Shown one piece after another: positions 21,901 through 31,611 of a DNA stretch of 43,959 nt (the first letter of the stretch is position 1; every line of letters starts with the position of its first letter). Source of the DNA: Cladosporium sp. IMV 00045. Taxonomy: Eukaryota > Ascomycota > Dothideomycetes > Cladosporiales > Cladosporiaceae. The notes under the pieces were generated by a model. The model made no database searches. It had not been told where the DNA came from and saw only the letters and a list, made by a program, of their open reading frames with translations. The DNA lies in assembly GCA_001931905.2 (NCBI GenBank), contig MSJI02000854.1:1-43959 (forward strand), read 5' to 3'. The position numbers and the translations under genes were made by a program.

Positions 21901-23850
21901 GGACACGTCCATGATCTTGAATCAGAGCCTCGCGTGCAGTCAACGGCATCGGTGTCCACGCTGTCAAGATCCTTACCAACTTCGTATGATCTTTCAGGAA
22001 CTCACTTCTCTGGACAGTGTCTTCCTGCGCAGATCACAAGTCTTCCGACCCGCACTGCGCCAAAGACATCACTTGGCTTACTGGACACCCCAAATCAACC
22101 ATACATCAGGAAATCAATCAAGGAAGATGCTTGGCGGCTCGCAAAAATGGACGACAGCTCGCCTGGAGGTGGGGGCGTTGAAGATGCACTGTTGAAATTG
22201 GAAGGCAGATATGCTGGCCGTCCTGCCAGCACTCAGGCTCTGTTCAGCAAGTCGGCGCGCGACTCTGGTGCGCCCACTACCCACTCGAGTAAACGACCAA
22301 GCTTCGTTCCATCCAGCCGCAACGGTCAAGATATTATGATGGGCGACATGGACTTGCTTAGCCCTACCACTGACCGGCAGGGAGCCAGCATCTACATGGA
22401 CGATGATGCCAGTGCTTTCACCATGAGCGTGCATGACACTCTGTCTAATGACACCGAAGGCATGTACGAGATGGACGATCTTGATGACCAGTCTACGAGT
22501 CCGGTCCTCCAGAGAGCTACGGCTCAGACCATGTTCCCTATTCCTAGCTTGGCCTCTGCGCGGCCATCCTATGAGAAAGGAAGAGAGCCTTCGCAAGCCA
22601 CGCCGCGAGTTCCTCCAGGGAGCGCAGCTAATCGGGCCCTTAACTCTGACAGCGACGGATCTAGACCAGCGATGTCGCAGATGTCATTCTTGCTGGCCGA
22701 CAACGAAAGCCTCAGCGACAGCGCAATATCGACAGAACTCACGGATTCGCCCAATGGCACTGGCATTGGCGTGCGTAGTTTCTTCTTCGACGATACTATT
22801 GAGGAAGAACGAACTCCTCACCAATCTATGCGCCTGCCCTCTACCCCACCGGCGACCGCTGGTGCTACGATCAGACCATCGCCAGAGGAGAAGATACCAG
22901 TAGGTCCCACAGGTGGCCACAAAGAAGTCGAGGCGATATCTTCCAGGATCCCCCCCAACACCGGCTACGACCAAAACCTTCCCTTGTCCCAGATGGAGCT
23001 TCGTCCAGGCAGTACCACGCCGGAGCCGAGCGGTCCTGCGCACTTACCCTTCATCTTTGCGTACAGTTCGTCTACGGTTGCGGAGCAGCTCACCATCATC
23101 GAAAAAGATGCCCTCGACGAAATCGACTGGAAAGATCTAATCGGCCTCAACTGGCACCAAAACCCACCGCCGGTACGCAATTGGGTTAGCTACCTCCGCA
23201 GCAGCGAAAGTGATAACGGTATCGACCTTGTCATCGCTCGCTTCAACCTGGTCGTCAAGTGGGTTGTCTCGGAAATCGTTCTGACCAAGTCTTCCCACGA
23301 ACGCGCCCGCGCCATCACGAAATTCATCCATATCGCCTCACACTCGCTGCGTCTCAAAAACTACGCCTCCACCTACCAAATCACCCTCGCTCTGCTGTCC
23401 ACCGACGTAACCCGCCTCAAGCGCACCTGGCGCCTTGTGCCCGCAAGCGAAAAGACCAATCTAGCCCGCCTTGAACGCCTTTGCCAGCCCGTGCGCAACT
23501 TCGCTGCTCTCCGCGCCGAGATGGAAGCCGCCAGCCTCGCTCATGGCTGCATCCCCTTCATCGGTCTGTACACCCACGATCTGATGTACAACGCGCAGAA
23601 ACCTGGTCGCATCAATCCCGCACCGCCAGGCGCTCCTACCTCGGCGAGAATTGGCGCCAGGGGCCAGGAGCATCTGATCAATTTCGAACGCTACCAGACC
23701 AGTGCGGCGATTGCGAAAGGCCTACTGCGTCTCCTGGAGTCGAGCGCGAGATACGCCCTCAAACCCGAGAGCGAGTGCCTCAGCCGATGTCTTTGGCTGG
23801 CAGCTTTGAACGATCACGAAATCTCAGAGAGGAGTCGGGGGTTGGAGTGA
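18964..23850 (+). CDS. LTE1: Lte1-like Ras-family guanine nucleotide exchange factor
   Basis: One uninterrupted exon of 1,628 codons from ATG 18964, the first in-frame ATG. A RasGEF N-terminal (REM) domain occupies about residues 350-470 (ARLIAQITSPDFLDYELLSD, FLTYRGFLSPGDLLEFLLAR, ALRHWILNYFSDDF). The catalytic CDC25-homology domain occupies the last 265 residues (STVAEQLTIIEKDALDEIDW, FNLVVKWVVSEIV, RARAITKFIHIASHSLRLKNYAS, CIPFIGLYTHDLMY). Between them is an 850-residue disordered, Ser/Pro-rich region full of possible kinase sites. This split arrangement, with both domains at a distance, matches Lte1, the mitotic-exit and spindle-position regulator in yeast, rather than Cdc25 (no SH3 seen) or Bud5. 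In filamentous fungi its exact GTPase partner is not settled. A near-5-kb frame without any break shows that the local sequence is reliable here. Confidence 0.82.
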   Translation: MDRSAFTRKRTRDAPQLVRPSTAVLTTSEKSTTSQRHAVRGRSHTADEVPIIRPNSGKIRKARDSSEITRAKRGDASAAPQENMTAAEDDRESQHFTVGGVGAGGTLYLTPSRMPPPSFSLRPPTSSQPAERVDSFKTIWPSGRASDTSLTGGTARIKGSSYDHTVPVPPISLANVTAKRRPRSHSFSTLGEKERSRSSTVGSSDIQDFRYFLNGKRRSQSQRPQSTLNLGEGLLKLHIPHYKLGTPRFSDRGTAYLHNSMYTTTTEDAHSSMFSRSEFEQLFPAPPGRPMSGSATPKGPQRGGLQGFDRTPPRNRMSWLAHSGVRTFVFEKIQANPNDPSTVRFSAETGKITAATPARLIAQITSPDFLDYELLSDFFLTYRGFLSPGDLLEFLLARMRWALGDAADSGRIARVRTFVALRHWILNYFSDDFFYNLGLRQRFCDLVNQMCSELSQRPDKGGGDLNILSELKKCWRRHCATFWQTPDALDTAPEAIILPGGDQEECQCRASLMDPHSHAMQDRVGDSQQAALAPQVAAETGMHSEYHHRHSSMGVGESMRSPIVSMQTPGSPMSELSMQVVSCSVPFFGGIRPSTNPLRRALTPKPVGSRTNPPKSLHQSRPSHQHKRSGSFSDALRDERTPLPSAKIDSENLRELPNMTLTAGLARGLILQPSTAQVQVPVLRSPGPRAPEARKSGRTPATDEHLNVRNSQQHMGVKRIVGDMRRVLSTRRQNRSPARSNKSGSSSGSKPSDPPVETQSEERSKPVVTFELPKGPIRHDILGEAAAKAYRDAKDGHNASRDSQSTPQPPASAHDSVKPDDVGLLKRSNADRVFSQVTASSQSIMIVDATGPQEMPVISQSLPSVSTWSCTMTPAPLSSRVPGHENEQHDYFGYSYHENPEDKQQVPQNDYRGSSEPSLHGLLSLPENWRTTRSGVPYEYNPDSNPPARKSSGVQSPIFEIPPIRNPIRRVPGGDLKNVGHVHDLESEPRVQSTASVSTLSRSLPTSYDLSGTHFSGQCLPAQITSLPTRTAPKTSLGLLDTPNQPYIRKSIKEDAWRLAKMDDSSPGGGGVEDALLKLEGRYAGRPASTQALFSKSARDSGAPTTHSSKRPSFVPSSRNGQDIMMGDMDLLSPTTDRQGASIYMDDDASAFTMSVHDTLSNDTEGMYEMDDLDDQSTSPVLQRATAQTMFPIPSLASARPSYEKGREPSQATPRVPPGSAANRALNSDSDGSRPAMSQMSFLLADNESLSDSAISTELTDSPNGTGIGVRSFFFDDTIEEERTPHQSMRLPSTPPATAGATIRPSPEEKIPVGPTGGHKEVEAISSRIPPNTGYDQNLPLSQMELRPGSTTPEPSGPAHLPFIFAYSSSTVAEQLTIIEKDALDEIDWKDLIGLNWHQNPPPVRNWVSYLRSSESDNGIDLVIARFNLVVKWVVSEIVLTKSSHERARAITKFIHIASHSLRLKNYASTYQITLALLSTDVTRLKRTWRLVPASEKTNLARLERLCQPVRNFAALRAEMEAASLAHGCIPFIGLYTHDLMYNAQKPGRINPAPPGAPTSARIGARGQEHLINFERYQTSAAIAKGLLRLLESSARYALKPESECLSRCLWLAALNDHEISERSRGLE

Positions 23851-24219
23851 TTGGGAGAGAAACATTTCCTGACATAACCTGTCATTCACTTTTTGCACTA
23901 TCTTTGAGCGTCGGAGTTGGACACTTTGATCTTTCGTTTTAATCTGCTTTTAATCTTGTTTGGCTGGACATATACTATACCACACCGTACTGCCACTCTT
24001 TACTCGTTGGCGAGAAGTACATATGATACCATATACGTAGTATACCTTAACATTAGTACAGAAAGGTCTTCCCTGGGGCCGAGAGGGGGGAGAGGGGAAG
24101 ATCTAGACATAATTGAACATAATCAACACATTCCGAAGCGCCGACATCGATCCATATCCACTTCTTCCAAGCGACTAACCCCAAGACGCTTAAACGTGGC
24201 TTGCAAACCCTCAGCACCC
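23851..24219. other. Convergent 3' region, RasGEF and small membrane protein
   Basis: This 369-base stretch separates two converging stop codons and should hold both 3' UTRs. A purine-rich GAGAGGGGGGAGAGGGG tract lies at about 24082-24098. No gene is seen. Confidence 0.5.
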
Positions 24220-24690
24220 TCACCAGAGGAATGCCATCAAACACCAAAAGAACCAAGGACCAGCAAGGAAGCACGTGATGAGTGAACCGAGACCCTTTCC
24301 TGGCGGAGAGTAACATACCAACACAGAGTGGCAGATGAACACTAATCCGGAGGCTGCTGTTACTTCGCCTGTGAAGTCGTCAGAAGATGGAAGATGAAAG
24401 ACAACGAAGCTGGATGCATACACAACTGGTAGTACGTGGTTTCAGTGAAGAGCATTGATATCATGAGGAGGACTGCGACGATGTGGCATGACGCTGTCGT
24501 GTAGCCTTGAGAGTGGAGTTAGTGGAGGCTTGCAGTTGACAGTGACCTTAAACGACCTACCATAGCTCGTATTCGATTCCGAAATTGGCACGGCAGGAGA
24601 TGTTGCTCTTTGCTCGTTCGTGCTACCTGCATTCACTGGCTGTTGTGGCAAATCAGCCAGGTCTGCTTCTTGTTCATGCTTGTCCGACAT
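24220..24690 (-). CDS. Uncharacterised 120-residue protein with three membrane segments
   Basis: Three exons on the minus strand: 24690-24561, 24505-24422 and 24368-24220. Introns of 55 and 53 nt use donors GTAGGT and GTATGC. The first has a CTAAC branch site and the second a CTGAC. Phase closes exactly, and the joined frame opens only after splicing, which is why it is hard to see. The product has a hydrophilic N-terminus of about 45 residues rich in Glu, Gln, Asp and Ser. Three hydrophobic stretches follow: CHIVAVLLMISMLF (about 50-63), VTAASGLVFICHSVLVCY (about 74-91) and a Trp/Phe-rich terminal one (about 97-119). Cys residues are frequent. I do not recognise a family. Small fungal membrane proteins of this kind exist at ER, plasma membrane and mitochondria, so location is open. 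The divergent neighbour is a GST gene. Confidence 0.65.
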
Positions 24691-25548
24691 AGTCACGGTC
24701 TCGGTATTGTGTTGCCAGTGGAATCGCTCTGTGGATTTGTATGGTCGAGCACAAGACAGAATTTGAAATCGCGAGATATTCGCTAGTCACGGACTCACTT
24801 CAGCGATCCAAGCAATAATTGACCGTTAAATCTGTCGTTGGAAGGATTTGCTGCTAAGCCCTCTGGTACGACGCTAGACGGGATCAAAGACTGAATTTTG
24901 TACCTATTCAACAGGCGGGTGGCCTAGTATTGATCTTGTGTTTAAGCGAGAGTTGCACGGATCGTTTTCATCGCTGCCGGGACCGTTGTGTGCTCCATGT
25001 TAGATCCTCCCGGGGCCGGTCGAGCGTGTACCTCAAGTCAAGATTTCACAATCTTCGATCCTGTAAGGTACCCAAGGATGGGGACACTATGTCCCCTCAG
25101 TCGTTCTTCAAGAAACACGTCACCCTACATATTCCACGACCGATAGTACGACCTCAAGCCAATTACTGCAGCATGAAGATGGCCTCCCCATCTAATCCCG
25201 AGCGAAGCAGACTACGACGGCTACCCTGTTCAACAAAAGCTTGATAGAATACCCGAATGCTTAGCATACATGTATCTACATGTACATGTATTTGTCACTT
25301 GAATTATGTCGTTCGTGCAGATCATCACAGTGAGACCGCTCGGTAAATGGCAGCACCCATGACGTATGCTGATCAATCAAGCCGACGTCGCCGGTGCAGA
25401 ATAACGATTCATGATTACATATATATTAGGTCTACATGATAGACTTCTCATATGAATCGAAGTGTGATTTTAACAACCTTCCCGTCACTTCAAACACTGA
25501 CTCTGTAGCCCTTCAACTGACCTTTTGAACAACCAAATCCTACTCAAC
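24691..25548. promoter_or_regulatory. Divergent promoter region, small membrane protein / GST
   Basis: This 858-base stretch lies between two divergent ATGs, and no gene is seen in it. The most structured part is a cluster of three TACATGTA palindromes (listed separately). A TATATATTAG tract at about 25421-25430 lies 120 bases before the GST ATG. Confidence 0.5.
25267..25290. promoter_or_regulatory. Three clustered TACATGTA palindromes
   Basis: Perfect 8-bp palindromes at 25267-25274, 25277-25284 and 25283-25290 (the last two overlap by two bases), about 260 bases upstream of the GST ATG. Dense identical dyads in a promoter suggest a dimeric regulator's binding site; none is recognised by name. 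Confidence 0.45.
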
Positions 25549-26853
25549 ATGGCACCCAAGACTGATATTGAGCTGTACGCCACTCCTAACTCACCTGAGA
25601 TTATGAAACGATATTTTGTTATGCTAACGACTCAGTCTCACCGCGGGGACGCCCAATGGACACAAGGGTATCACGCAACACCAAGAGATGTAATTGAGAA
25701 GAAAACATGCTAACATACCAACAGTATGCACCTTCCCCCATCCAAGCCTTCCCCAACCAAAAGGCCTCTTGCATTGCTCCCAGTGAGAGGTGCTATATAA
25801 CTCAGAACCGCAATTCATCCTTGAAAGAGAAGACGACAGACTGCCGACTAATAGTCCATGCCAGATCTCGATCACCCTCGAAGAACTGGGCGTTCAGTAC
25901 AACGCCCGCAAAATCGAATTCAGCAAGAACGAGCAGAAAGAGCCTTGGTTTCTCGAGATCAACCGTAAGTCATTGCTTCCACTCACAGATCTTCTCTTTA
26001 CGATGGAGACAGCATGGGACGACGTAACTGACCACTTTCCAGCCAACGGCCGCATCCCAGCCATAGTGGACAAAACCTCCGGCAAGCCGAAGCGGGTCTT
26101 CGAAGGCGCGAGCATCCAGCTGTACTTGTGCGAGAAGTACGATAAGGATCACAAGATCTCTTTCCCGTACGATAGTGATGAATACTGGGAGAGTGTTGAG
26201 TGGATGGTTTGGATGGTAAGCTCTTCTCGCTGTTGGGACATGGTGCTGGCAACGATTCACTGGAGATGTGTCGAGGAATCATGGAAAAAAGGAAAAAATT
26301 CGTGCTAACTTACCTCCCTTCCCAACAGCAAAGCGGCATCGGCCCCATGCAAGGCCAAGCGAACCACTTCTACCGCTGTACGTACACTCTCGCATCAAGG
26401 CCAAAACCTCAACGCCACCTCCGCTAACCCTCTAATTCCCCAGACGCCCCCGAAAAGATCCCCTACGCGATCAACCGCTACCAAACCGAAACCAAGCGCC
26501 TGTACACCGTGCTCAACGACCGCCTCGCCGCCCAACGCACTCTGTACTCCCTTCCCCCCTCCTCGCCTGCCCACCTCATCGGCAACAAATACAGTCTCGC
26601 AGACATTTGCATTTTCAGCTGGGTGGAATGGGGCGAATGGGCGGGCGTGATTCCGGACGAGTTCGACGAGATTAAGCTTTGGAGAGAGGCAATTGAGAAG
26701 CGACCCGCGGTTGTGAGGGGCACGAATGTCCCGGATGAGTTTAAGATGAAGGAGATCATGCGGAACAAGGAGAAGAGTGATGAGTATGCCAAGAAGTCGA
26801 GTGGGTGGATTATGAAGGGGATGAAGGAGGATGAGGAGAGGCAGAAGATTTGA
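25549..26853 (+). CDS. Ure2-like glutathione S-transferase
   Basis: The firm exons are 25855-25964, 26043-26215, 26329-26377 and 26444-26853. They carry the GST N-terminal thioredoxin-like fold (QISITLEELGVQY, EPWFLEINPNGRIPAIVD with the cis-Pro loop, FEGASIQLYL) and the all-helical C-terminal domain (MQGQANHFYRYAPEKIPYAINRY, LADICIFSWVEWGEWAGV). Members conjugate or reduce substrates using glutathione in the cytosol. The first exon starts at ATG 25549 (MAPKTDIEL, a common Ure2-like GST start). Its junction is uncertain. A phase-correct GT-AG intron, 25577-25854 (278 nt), joins it but skips the usual Y-x-TPNG strand loop, although YATPN is encoded directly after the donor. A missed small exon or a local sequence defect is possible. 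The C-terminus extends about 35 basic/acidic residues beyond the usual end. Confidence 0.8.
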
Positions 26854-29667
26854 GTGGGGTGTGTGTGGGATGTGGTTTTTTGGTCTGAGGAGGGTGGGTT
26901 TGTGGTTTGAATGATATTGAAGTTGTGGTTTTTGCCCCCCTTTTTTTTTTCCTTGTTTGTTTTGCTTTTGTCGGTCGCTTTTTCCAGAAGAGCTCTTATT
27001 TCCAGGAAGAAACATGTCCCTTTGAATAGACGTGCTTGGGTTGAGGCGAGGTGAGGCCAGGGTAGCTTGCGATATCACTGCGTCCATGGTTTAGTTATCG
27101 AATCTGTCCATCGAATCTGTCCATAGTACTTTCAGGGTTGCGATCGAGTATACCCAAGACTCGCGTGATGAATGCACGATGAAGATCTGTGAATCGGAAA
27201 CGTGCGTCCATTGCTCACCTTCCTCCGAGGTTCGCCAGACATCCAGCAATCGGGAAAGCAAATCGAGTGGCATGATGGAGCGAGCACTGCTCAGCAGTTC
27301 GTCCGTAGCGAAGGCAGGGTGAACGCAACCAGCCCGATCCTGCTTGGAATCGACCTTTGCTCACGCGGGCACGCGAGTATTATTGTCGATGGCGTGTCTA
27401 GCGACCAAAATCTCGCTCGCATGCTCGGCAATGTTCGCTTTGATTGACGCCAACGCAGGCTTCAAGGGTGGCACTGGCCCGGTCCGGAGATGGGGATATT
27501 TCTGAGCTCTACATGGGAAATCAGGATTCCCTGATTGTCCGAAATGCAGGGCAGCTCTCTCTTCCCTCTCCGAGCTGAAGGCCGCTTTAGGAAAGCCATA
27601 AATAAACACTGTCAGTAGCTAGTAGATGGGCGAAATGCGATTACGCTCGTACGACGTATGCATTGCGTCCACACAGGCCAGGGCTGAGGTCGAGAATCCC
27701 CATGCGGTGCTCGTCATGTCGGATCAGCTCGCAGCCGTTTCATCAATTCAAAAAGTCCGACGCAACGGAATGGCATCATGCAATGCGCGCGTCCTGTCAG
27801 ATCGGACGGCATTTGTCACAAGGGGCATTGTACCTGTGATGGACATAATGTGAAATGCGGTGGGCAACAGTCGATGACAGCAGAGTGTCTCGGGCGAAGG
27901 CAGGAAAAGTGAGACATGGCACTCGGGTTTTGTTCGCGCGGTGCAGGGAAAGAATAGATCAAAGTCGATCGAGGCGCGGATCGAAGCGCGCACAGAGAAT
28001 GGAGCAGCCCGCGCGAGATGGAGCACGAGCATGTCTTCCACGAGAATGGGAATGCTGGTTCGGGTTTGCAGGTCAGAAAGCTGGAACGCGACGATGGGAA
28101 CTCGTGGCCTGCGCTTTGGGCTGTACATGTAGTGTACCGTGGAATAGTCGATGATGATGGGATGGAGGCGGTCAGACGGGTGAACGAAGGGAGAGGGGAA
28201 AGAGAGAACTACTGCGAGGGGAGCATGGGAACATTCATGGATGGACATGTACGAATATGCAGCGCGACGATAGGTCTGGTCCCTTTTGATCCCACAGCAG
28301 TACAGGTAGCTTGCACCTCAATGGTGACTGCAGGTCGGAAAGACTAGGCCACGGCAAAGGAATACTGTAGAGAGACGCGAGAGAGAAAATGCAAGCGAGC
28401 AAGGTTACGGCTGCGGGAGGACAAGTCCAGTCCTCACATGTGCTTCTCAACGGCCGGTACTCTGGTACATGCAGAGGCAGGACGCGACGACAAGCAGCAA
28501 CACAAACAACAACGCGTCGCCCTTTTCTGCTCACTGCCCTCTCTTGTTGCATGGACAGCTTGCCCACGAGCAACCATTGATTGATCAGGCGTGTGTGTTG
28601 GTAGGCGCCCATGGCGCGATAGGCGAACGCGCTCCGACTGCTATACATGGCGAGAGTATAGGAGAGAGAGAGGAGGCAGCGCTATTCTCAGCCAAACGTG
28701 CTCGAGCGGGCCTGCTGGTCTGCTGCAGACGGGGAGGTGGTAGGCCACATGCATGGTGGCGCGCGAGCTGCTGCACCTCAAGGACGAGTCAGGGTCTGCC
28801 GGGGCCGCGCGCTGTGGGACCTCAGAACATGGCACTTTGAATGGTGAGAATCTCGATGGTTTTTGGGGTGGAGGCACCGCAGTCCACAGCGCTGGAGAGT
28901 AGTGGAGGGTAAATAATAGTGGTGTGGGAGAGGGGGCGTGCACTCGTATGATCGGACAGATGCCACTTTTAGCTCGGGTACGATGATAGTGAAAGTGAAG
29001 CCTGTGTATAGAAGTATGTAGTGGACGAGGAACATGGAGGATGGGAGTACATAAGAGGAAGACGGTACGTGAGACAAACATCCTACAGACACAGACACTT
29101 GACAGCAAATCCGTGTAGTCGGACGGCACGCACGCACACACAGGGCCCAAAAACGACGGATAGCCGTGATCGAAGACTTGACGGCCGGCCGGGCGTCAAA
29201 ATCGAGCCATCCACCCTAAAGCGATTTAGCGCCAAACCCACTCGCGCCCACCGTCACTCACTCACGCCCACAGCCCACAGCCCATCGCCTCGCCCTGCCT
29301 ACCGCTGCGCTGCGCTGCTCGCTCTCTCTCTCGACCTGCCCTGCCGTGCCTGCATAGCGGTGCGCCAACTTCCACCCACGCTCCACCGCTCGTCGCCAAC
29401 TCCCTCCCACTACACCACCACCGTCGCTGTCCTCACCTCTACAATCGCGCATCGGTCACACCTCTGTCCGCCCTCCATACCCTACGCCATGCCCTGCACC
29501 GCCTGAAATCGCGCGTCGCATCCACCGCTCCCGCACGCGCGCGCCGCCCTCGTTTCTCGCGACCACCACGACCAACACCGCCTCCAACACCCACCCTCGC
29601 TCGTCGCGCAAACTTTCAACGCCCTTTCTTGTCAGCACGTTTTCCTTCTCAACATTGTCCGCCGAAA
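26854..29667. other. 2.8-kb stretch without a recognisable gene
   Basis: The longest gene-free stretch. Both strands carry open frames of up to about 170 codons, but these are low-complexity, lack family features and overlap each other on both strands. Visible items: a C6T10 tract at 26935-26950, a 13-bp tandem duplication at 27097-27122, short CA and CT repeats at about 29127-29142 and 29322-29333, and a strongly C-rich pyrimidine leader from about 29240 to the next ATG. The most likely reading is a long promoter and 5' UTR for the downstream gene. A non-coding RNA cannot be excluded. Confidence 0.45.
27097..27122 (+). repeat. 13-bp tandem duplication
   Basis: The unit ATCGAATCTGTCC occurs twice, head to tail, without mismatch. 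No function is apparent. Confidence 0.7.
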
Positions 29668-31611
29668 ATGGCGCAGCAACGCCCTTCATTGGCTTTGGCC
29701 ATCCCATATGACGACCCGTTTCAGCGCCCGGATCGCGACCTTCCCACAACTCCCAACCAAGAACATGACGAGCTATCCGTCACCCAACCGCCGCCTCCAC
29801 CGCGCCAGACATACAAAGTGAAAAGAAAATCGCGCACATCTCTCCCGCTCGCAGAGGAGGACATGGATTCCTACAACCACCCCATTCCCACCATTGAAAT
29901 GTCGGAAGCAGCAGACGCCCTGCCCAGCCCGCCTCTACCCTCTCCCTCGTCGCGTGGCCTTCTTGCGCCGACGTCCATGCTCCAACGCGCCGTGACTCCG
30001 CCCAAAACACCCGCTCCGCGCATCACCGTCCCGTTCGAGAACCTTGAGAGCCCTTCGCACGAATGGGGTCTGATCAACGACAGTCGCGAAAATAGACCCG
30101 TATATCAGCGTTCCGGCTCCGTCTGCTCAGGTCTTTCCGATTCTTCAATCTCCTCCATGGGGAGCGGTGGGTTTTCCGCGCCTTACAGTGCAAGTCTCAG
30201 CCCTGACAGCGAGACCGCCGATCCGTTCTTGGACGACGAATTTCCCAAGGACAAGATGATCACCTCACCCGCTCTGTCGGCTTCGCCACTCGCAAAGCGT
30301 ATGAAAATGCACCGCCAGACCAAGTGGACTCTCGCAATGGATGAGCATCTCTGGATGACTTACATGGCCTACGTCTCAGACCCACTCGTCACTCCTTTCA
30401 AGATGCTACCGGGTACCACGCCACCGCTTGGCGTCTGCTACCGTGTGGCCACCAAGGCGAAGCGTACTTGGAGAGACCGTCGCGTGACGAGTCTGAGTCA
30501 ACTCGAATCTATGTTGTCTCCTACCAAACGCGAGGGCTCACCCGACACTATCCGTCCTGAAGGCGCCTTTTCCTCTCGTGAGACCAAGCAGCCTCAGTGG
30601 CCTCGCTCAGAGGGTGCGACTCGTCGCAGACTTCGTCACTTGTGCAAGAACAAGCCGTCATTTTCAGCTCACTATCAGCGCTTGCTGCGTACTCGCAGCC
30701 CGTCTCCGTTTAATCCGTTGGGCTCGGAGGCTCAGGCGTCCGAGCCTACAACTGCTCCTCCACCGCCGCCGAGGCCTTCCACTTCCAGTGCAGCCACCGC
30801 GTTTTCTGGCGACGACATGAAGATGTCACTCATTACTTCCACCAACCCGTCTATGCAGCCAGATGGTCCGTTGGCGCAGCTGGCAAACCCAGGCCAGCAG
30901 CCGCGACCCCAATCCCAGCGTACCGATAGACCCGACAACTGGTTCGCACGCATTGGCCGCTCCCAGGCTCACCAGAAGAGCCAATCTTTGCAGTCAGGCT
31001 TGGGTTTGCAGTCCAGAGCGTTCTCCTCCAACCCGCTCGGCCCTCCATTTGAAGAGCGATCGCACCTCCTCCAGAGCTCTGCGAAGTCGTGGGGACGCGG
31101 TGACTTCAATGTTGCAGCTCCATCGCTGGATGAGCCTTTTGGTGTCTCTGGTGATCCGACGGCACCACGCTCTCTCAAGCGCAGATTCCGCCCCGATGAT
31201 GACAAGCCCAAGCGTCCTGCCGTGCAAGATATCTTTGCGCCAGCGCCCAACCCTGTTGTCCGCAACCGTGGGTTCACGGTTGGCGCCTCCAGCGCTGCTG
31301 ATAATCTTGCCAGGTTGTTCACGCCGCCATCAACCATGTCGCAACCTCCTGCTAGAAAGCTGTTCACTCCTACTAGCAACGACCAAGAGATGTCCGACAG
31401 GACTGATCAGTCGGACATTTTCTCAGGCGCACGCTCCGTTCCGCGCCGTTTGGCCGAGCCCACTCCGCGTCTTGGATCCCCGTTCGTCGAAGCTGCCGCT
31501 AAACGCCAGACCAACACCTTCCCCCGGTCATACATTCCTTCGGACGTCAATCCACAGCCTTTCCAACAGCGTCTGCAGGAGCTTGCCGGTGGCCAGCAGT
31601 CTTCGCAATAG
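29668..31611 (+). CDS. Conserved Ser/Pro-rich protein with a Trp-rich DNA-binding-like segment
   Basis: One exon, 647 residues from ATG 29668 (context CGAAAATGGC; the frame is open slightly further upstream but without ATG). Most of it is disordered, rich in Ser, Pro and TP/SP dipeptides, such as RAVTPPKTPAPR, and therefore suited to phosphorylation by proline-directed kinases. One compact segment, about residues 220-275 (TKWTLAMDEHLWMTYMAYVS, PFKMLPG, PPLGVCYRVATKAKRTWR), has regularly spaced Trp and basic residues and resembles a helical Myb/TEA-like unit. A second conserved-looking block, KNKPSFSAHYQRLLRTRSPSPF, follows near residue 335. I do not recognise the family. A nuclear regulator is a reasonable guess, given basic patches and the unusually long upstream region, but it is only a guess. 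Confidence 0.75.
   Translation: MAQQRPSLALAIPYDDPFQRPDRDLPTTPNQEHDELSVTQPPPPPRQTYKVKRKSRTSLPLAEEDMDSYNHPIPTIEMSEAADALPSPPLPSPSSRGLLAPTSMLQRAVTPPKTPAPRITVPFENLESPSHEWGLINDSRENRPVYQRSGSVCSGLSDSSISSMGSGGFSAPYSASLSPDSETADPFLDDEFPKDKMITSPALSASPLAKRMKMHRQTKWTLAMDEHLWMTYMAYVSDPLVTPFKMLPGTTPPLGVCYRVATKAKRTWRDRRVTSLSQLESMLSPTKREGSPDTIRPEGAFSSRETKQPQWPRSEGATRRRLRHLCKNKPSFSAHYQRLLRTRSPSPFNPLGSEAQASEPTTAPPPPPRPSTSSAATAFSGDDMKMSLITSTNPSMQPDGPLAQLANPGQQPRPQSQRTDRPDNWFARIGRSQAHQKSQSLQSGLGLQSRAFSSNPLGPPFEERSHLLQSSAKSWGRGDFNVAAPSLDEPFGVSGDPTAPRSLKRRFRPDDDKPKRPAVQDIFAPAPNPVVRNRGFTVGASSAADNLARLFTPPSTMSQPPARKLFTPTSNDQEMSDRTDQSDIFSGARSVPRRLAEPTPRLGSPFVEAAAKRQTNTFPRSYIPSDVNPQPFQQRLQELAGGQQSSQ

Noticed and set aside
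27748..28248. 166-codon minus-strand frame in the gene-free stretch
   Set aside because: No motif or protein-like pattern; overlapped by equally long frames on the other strand.
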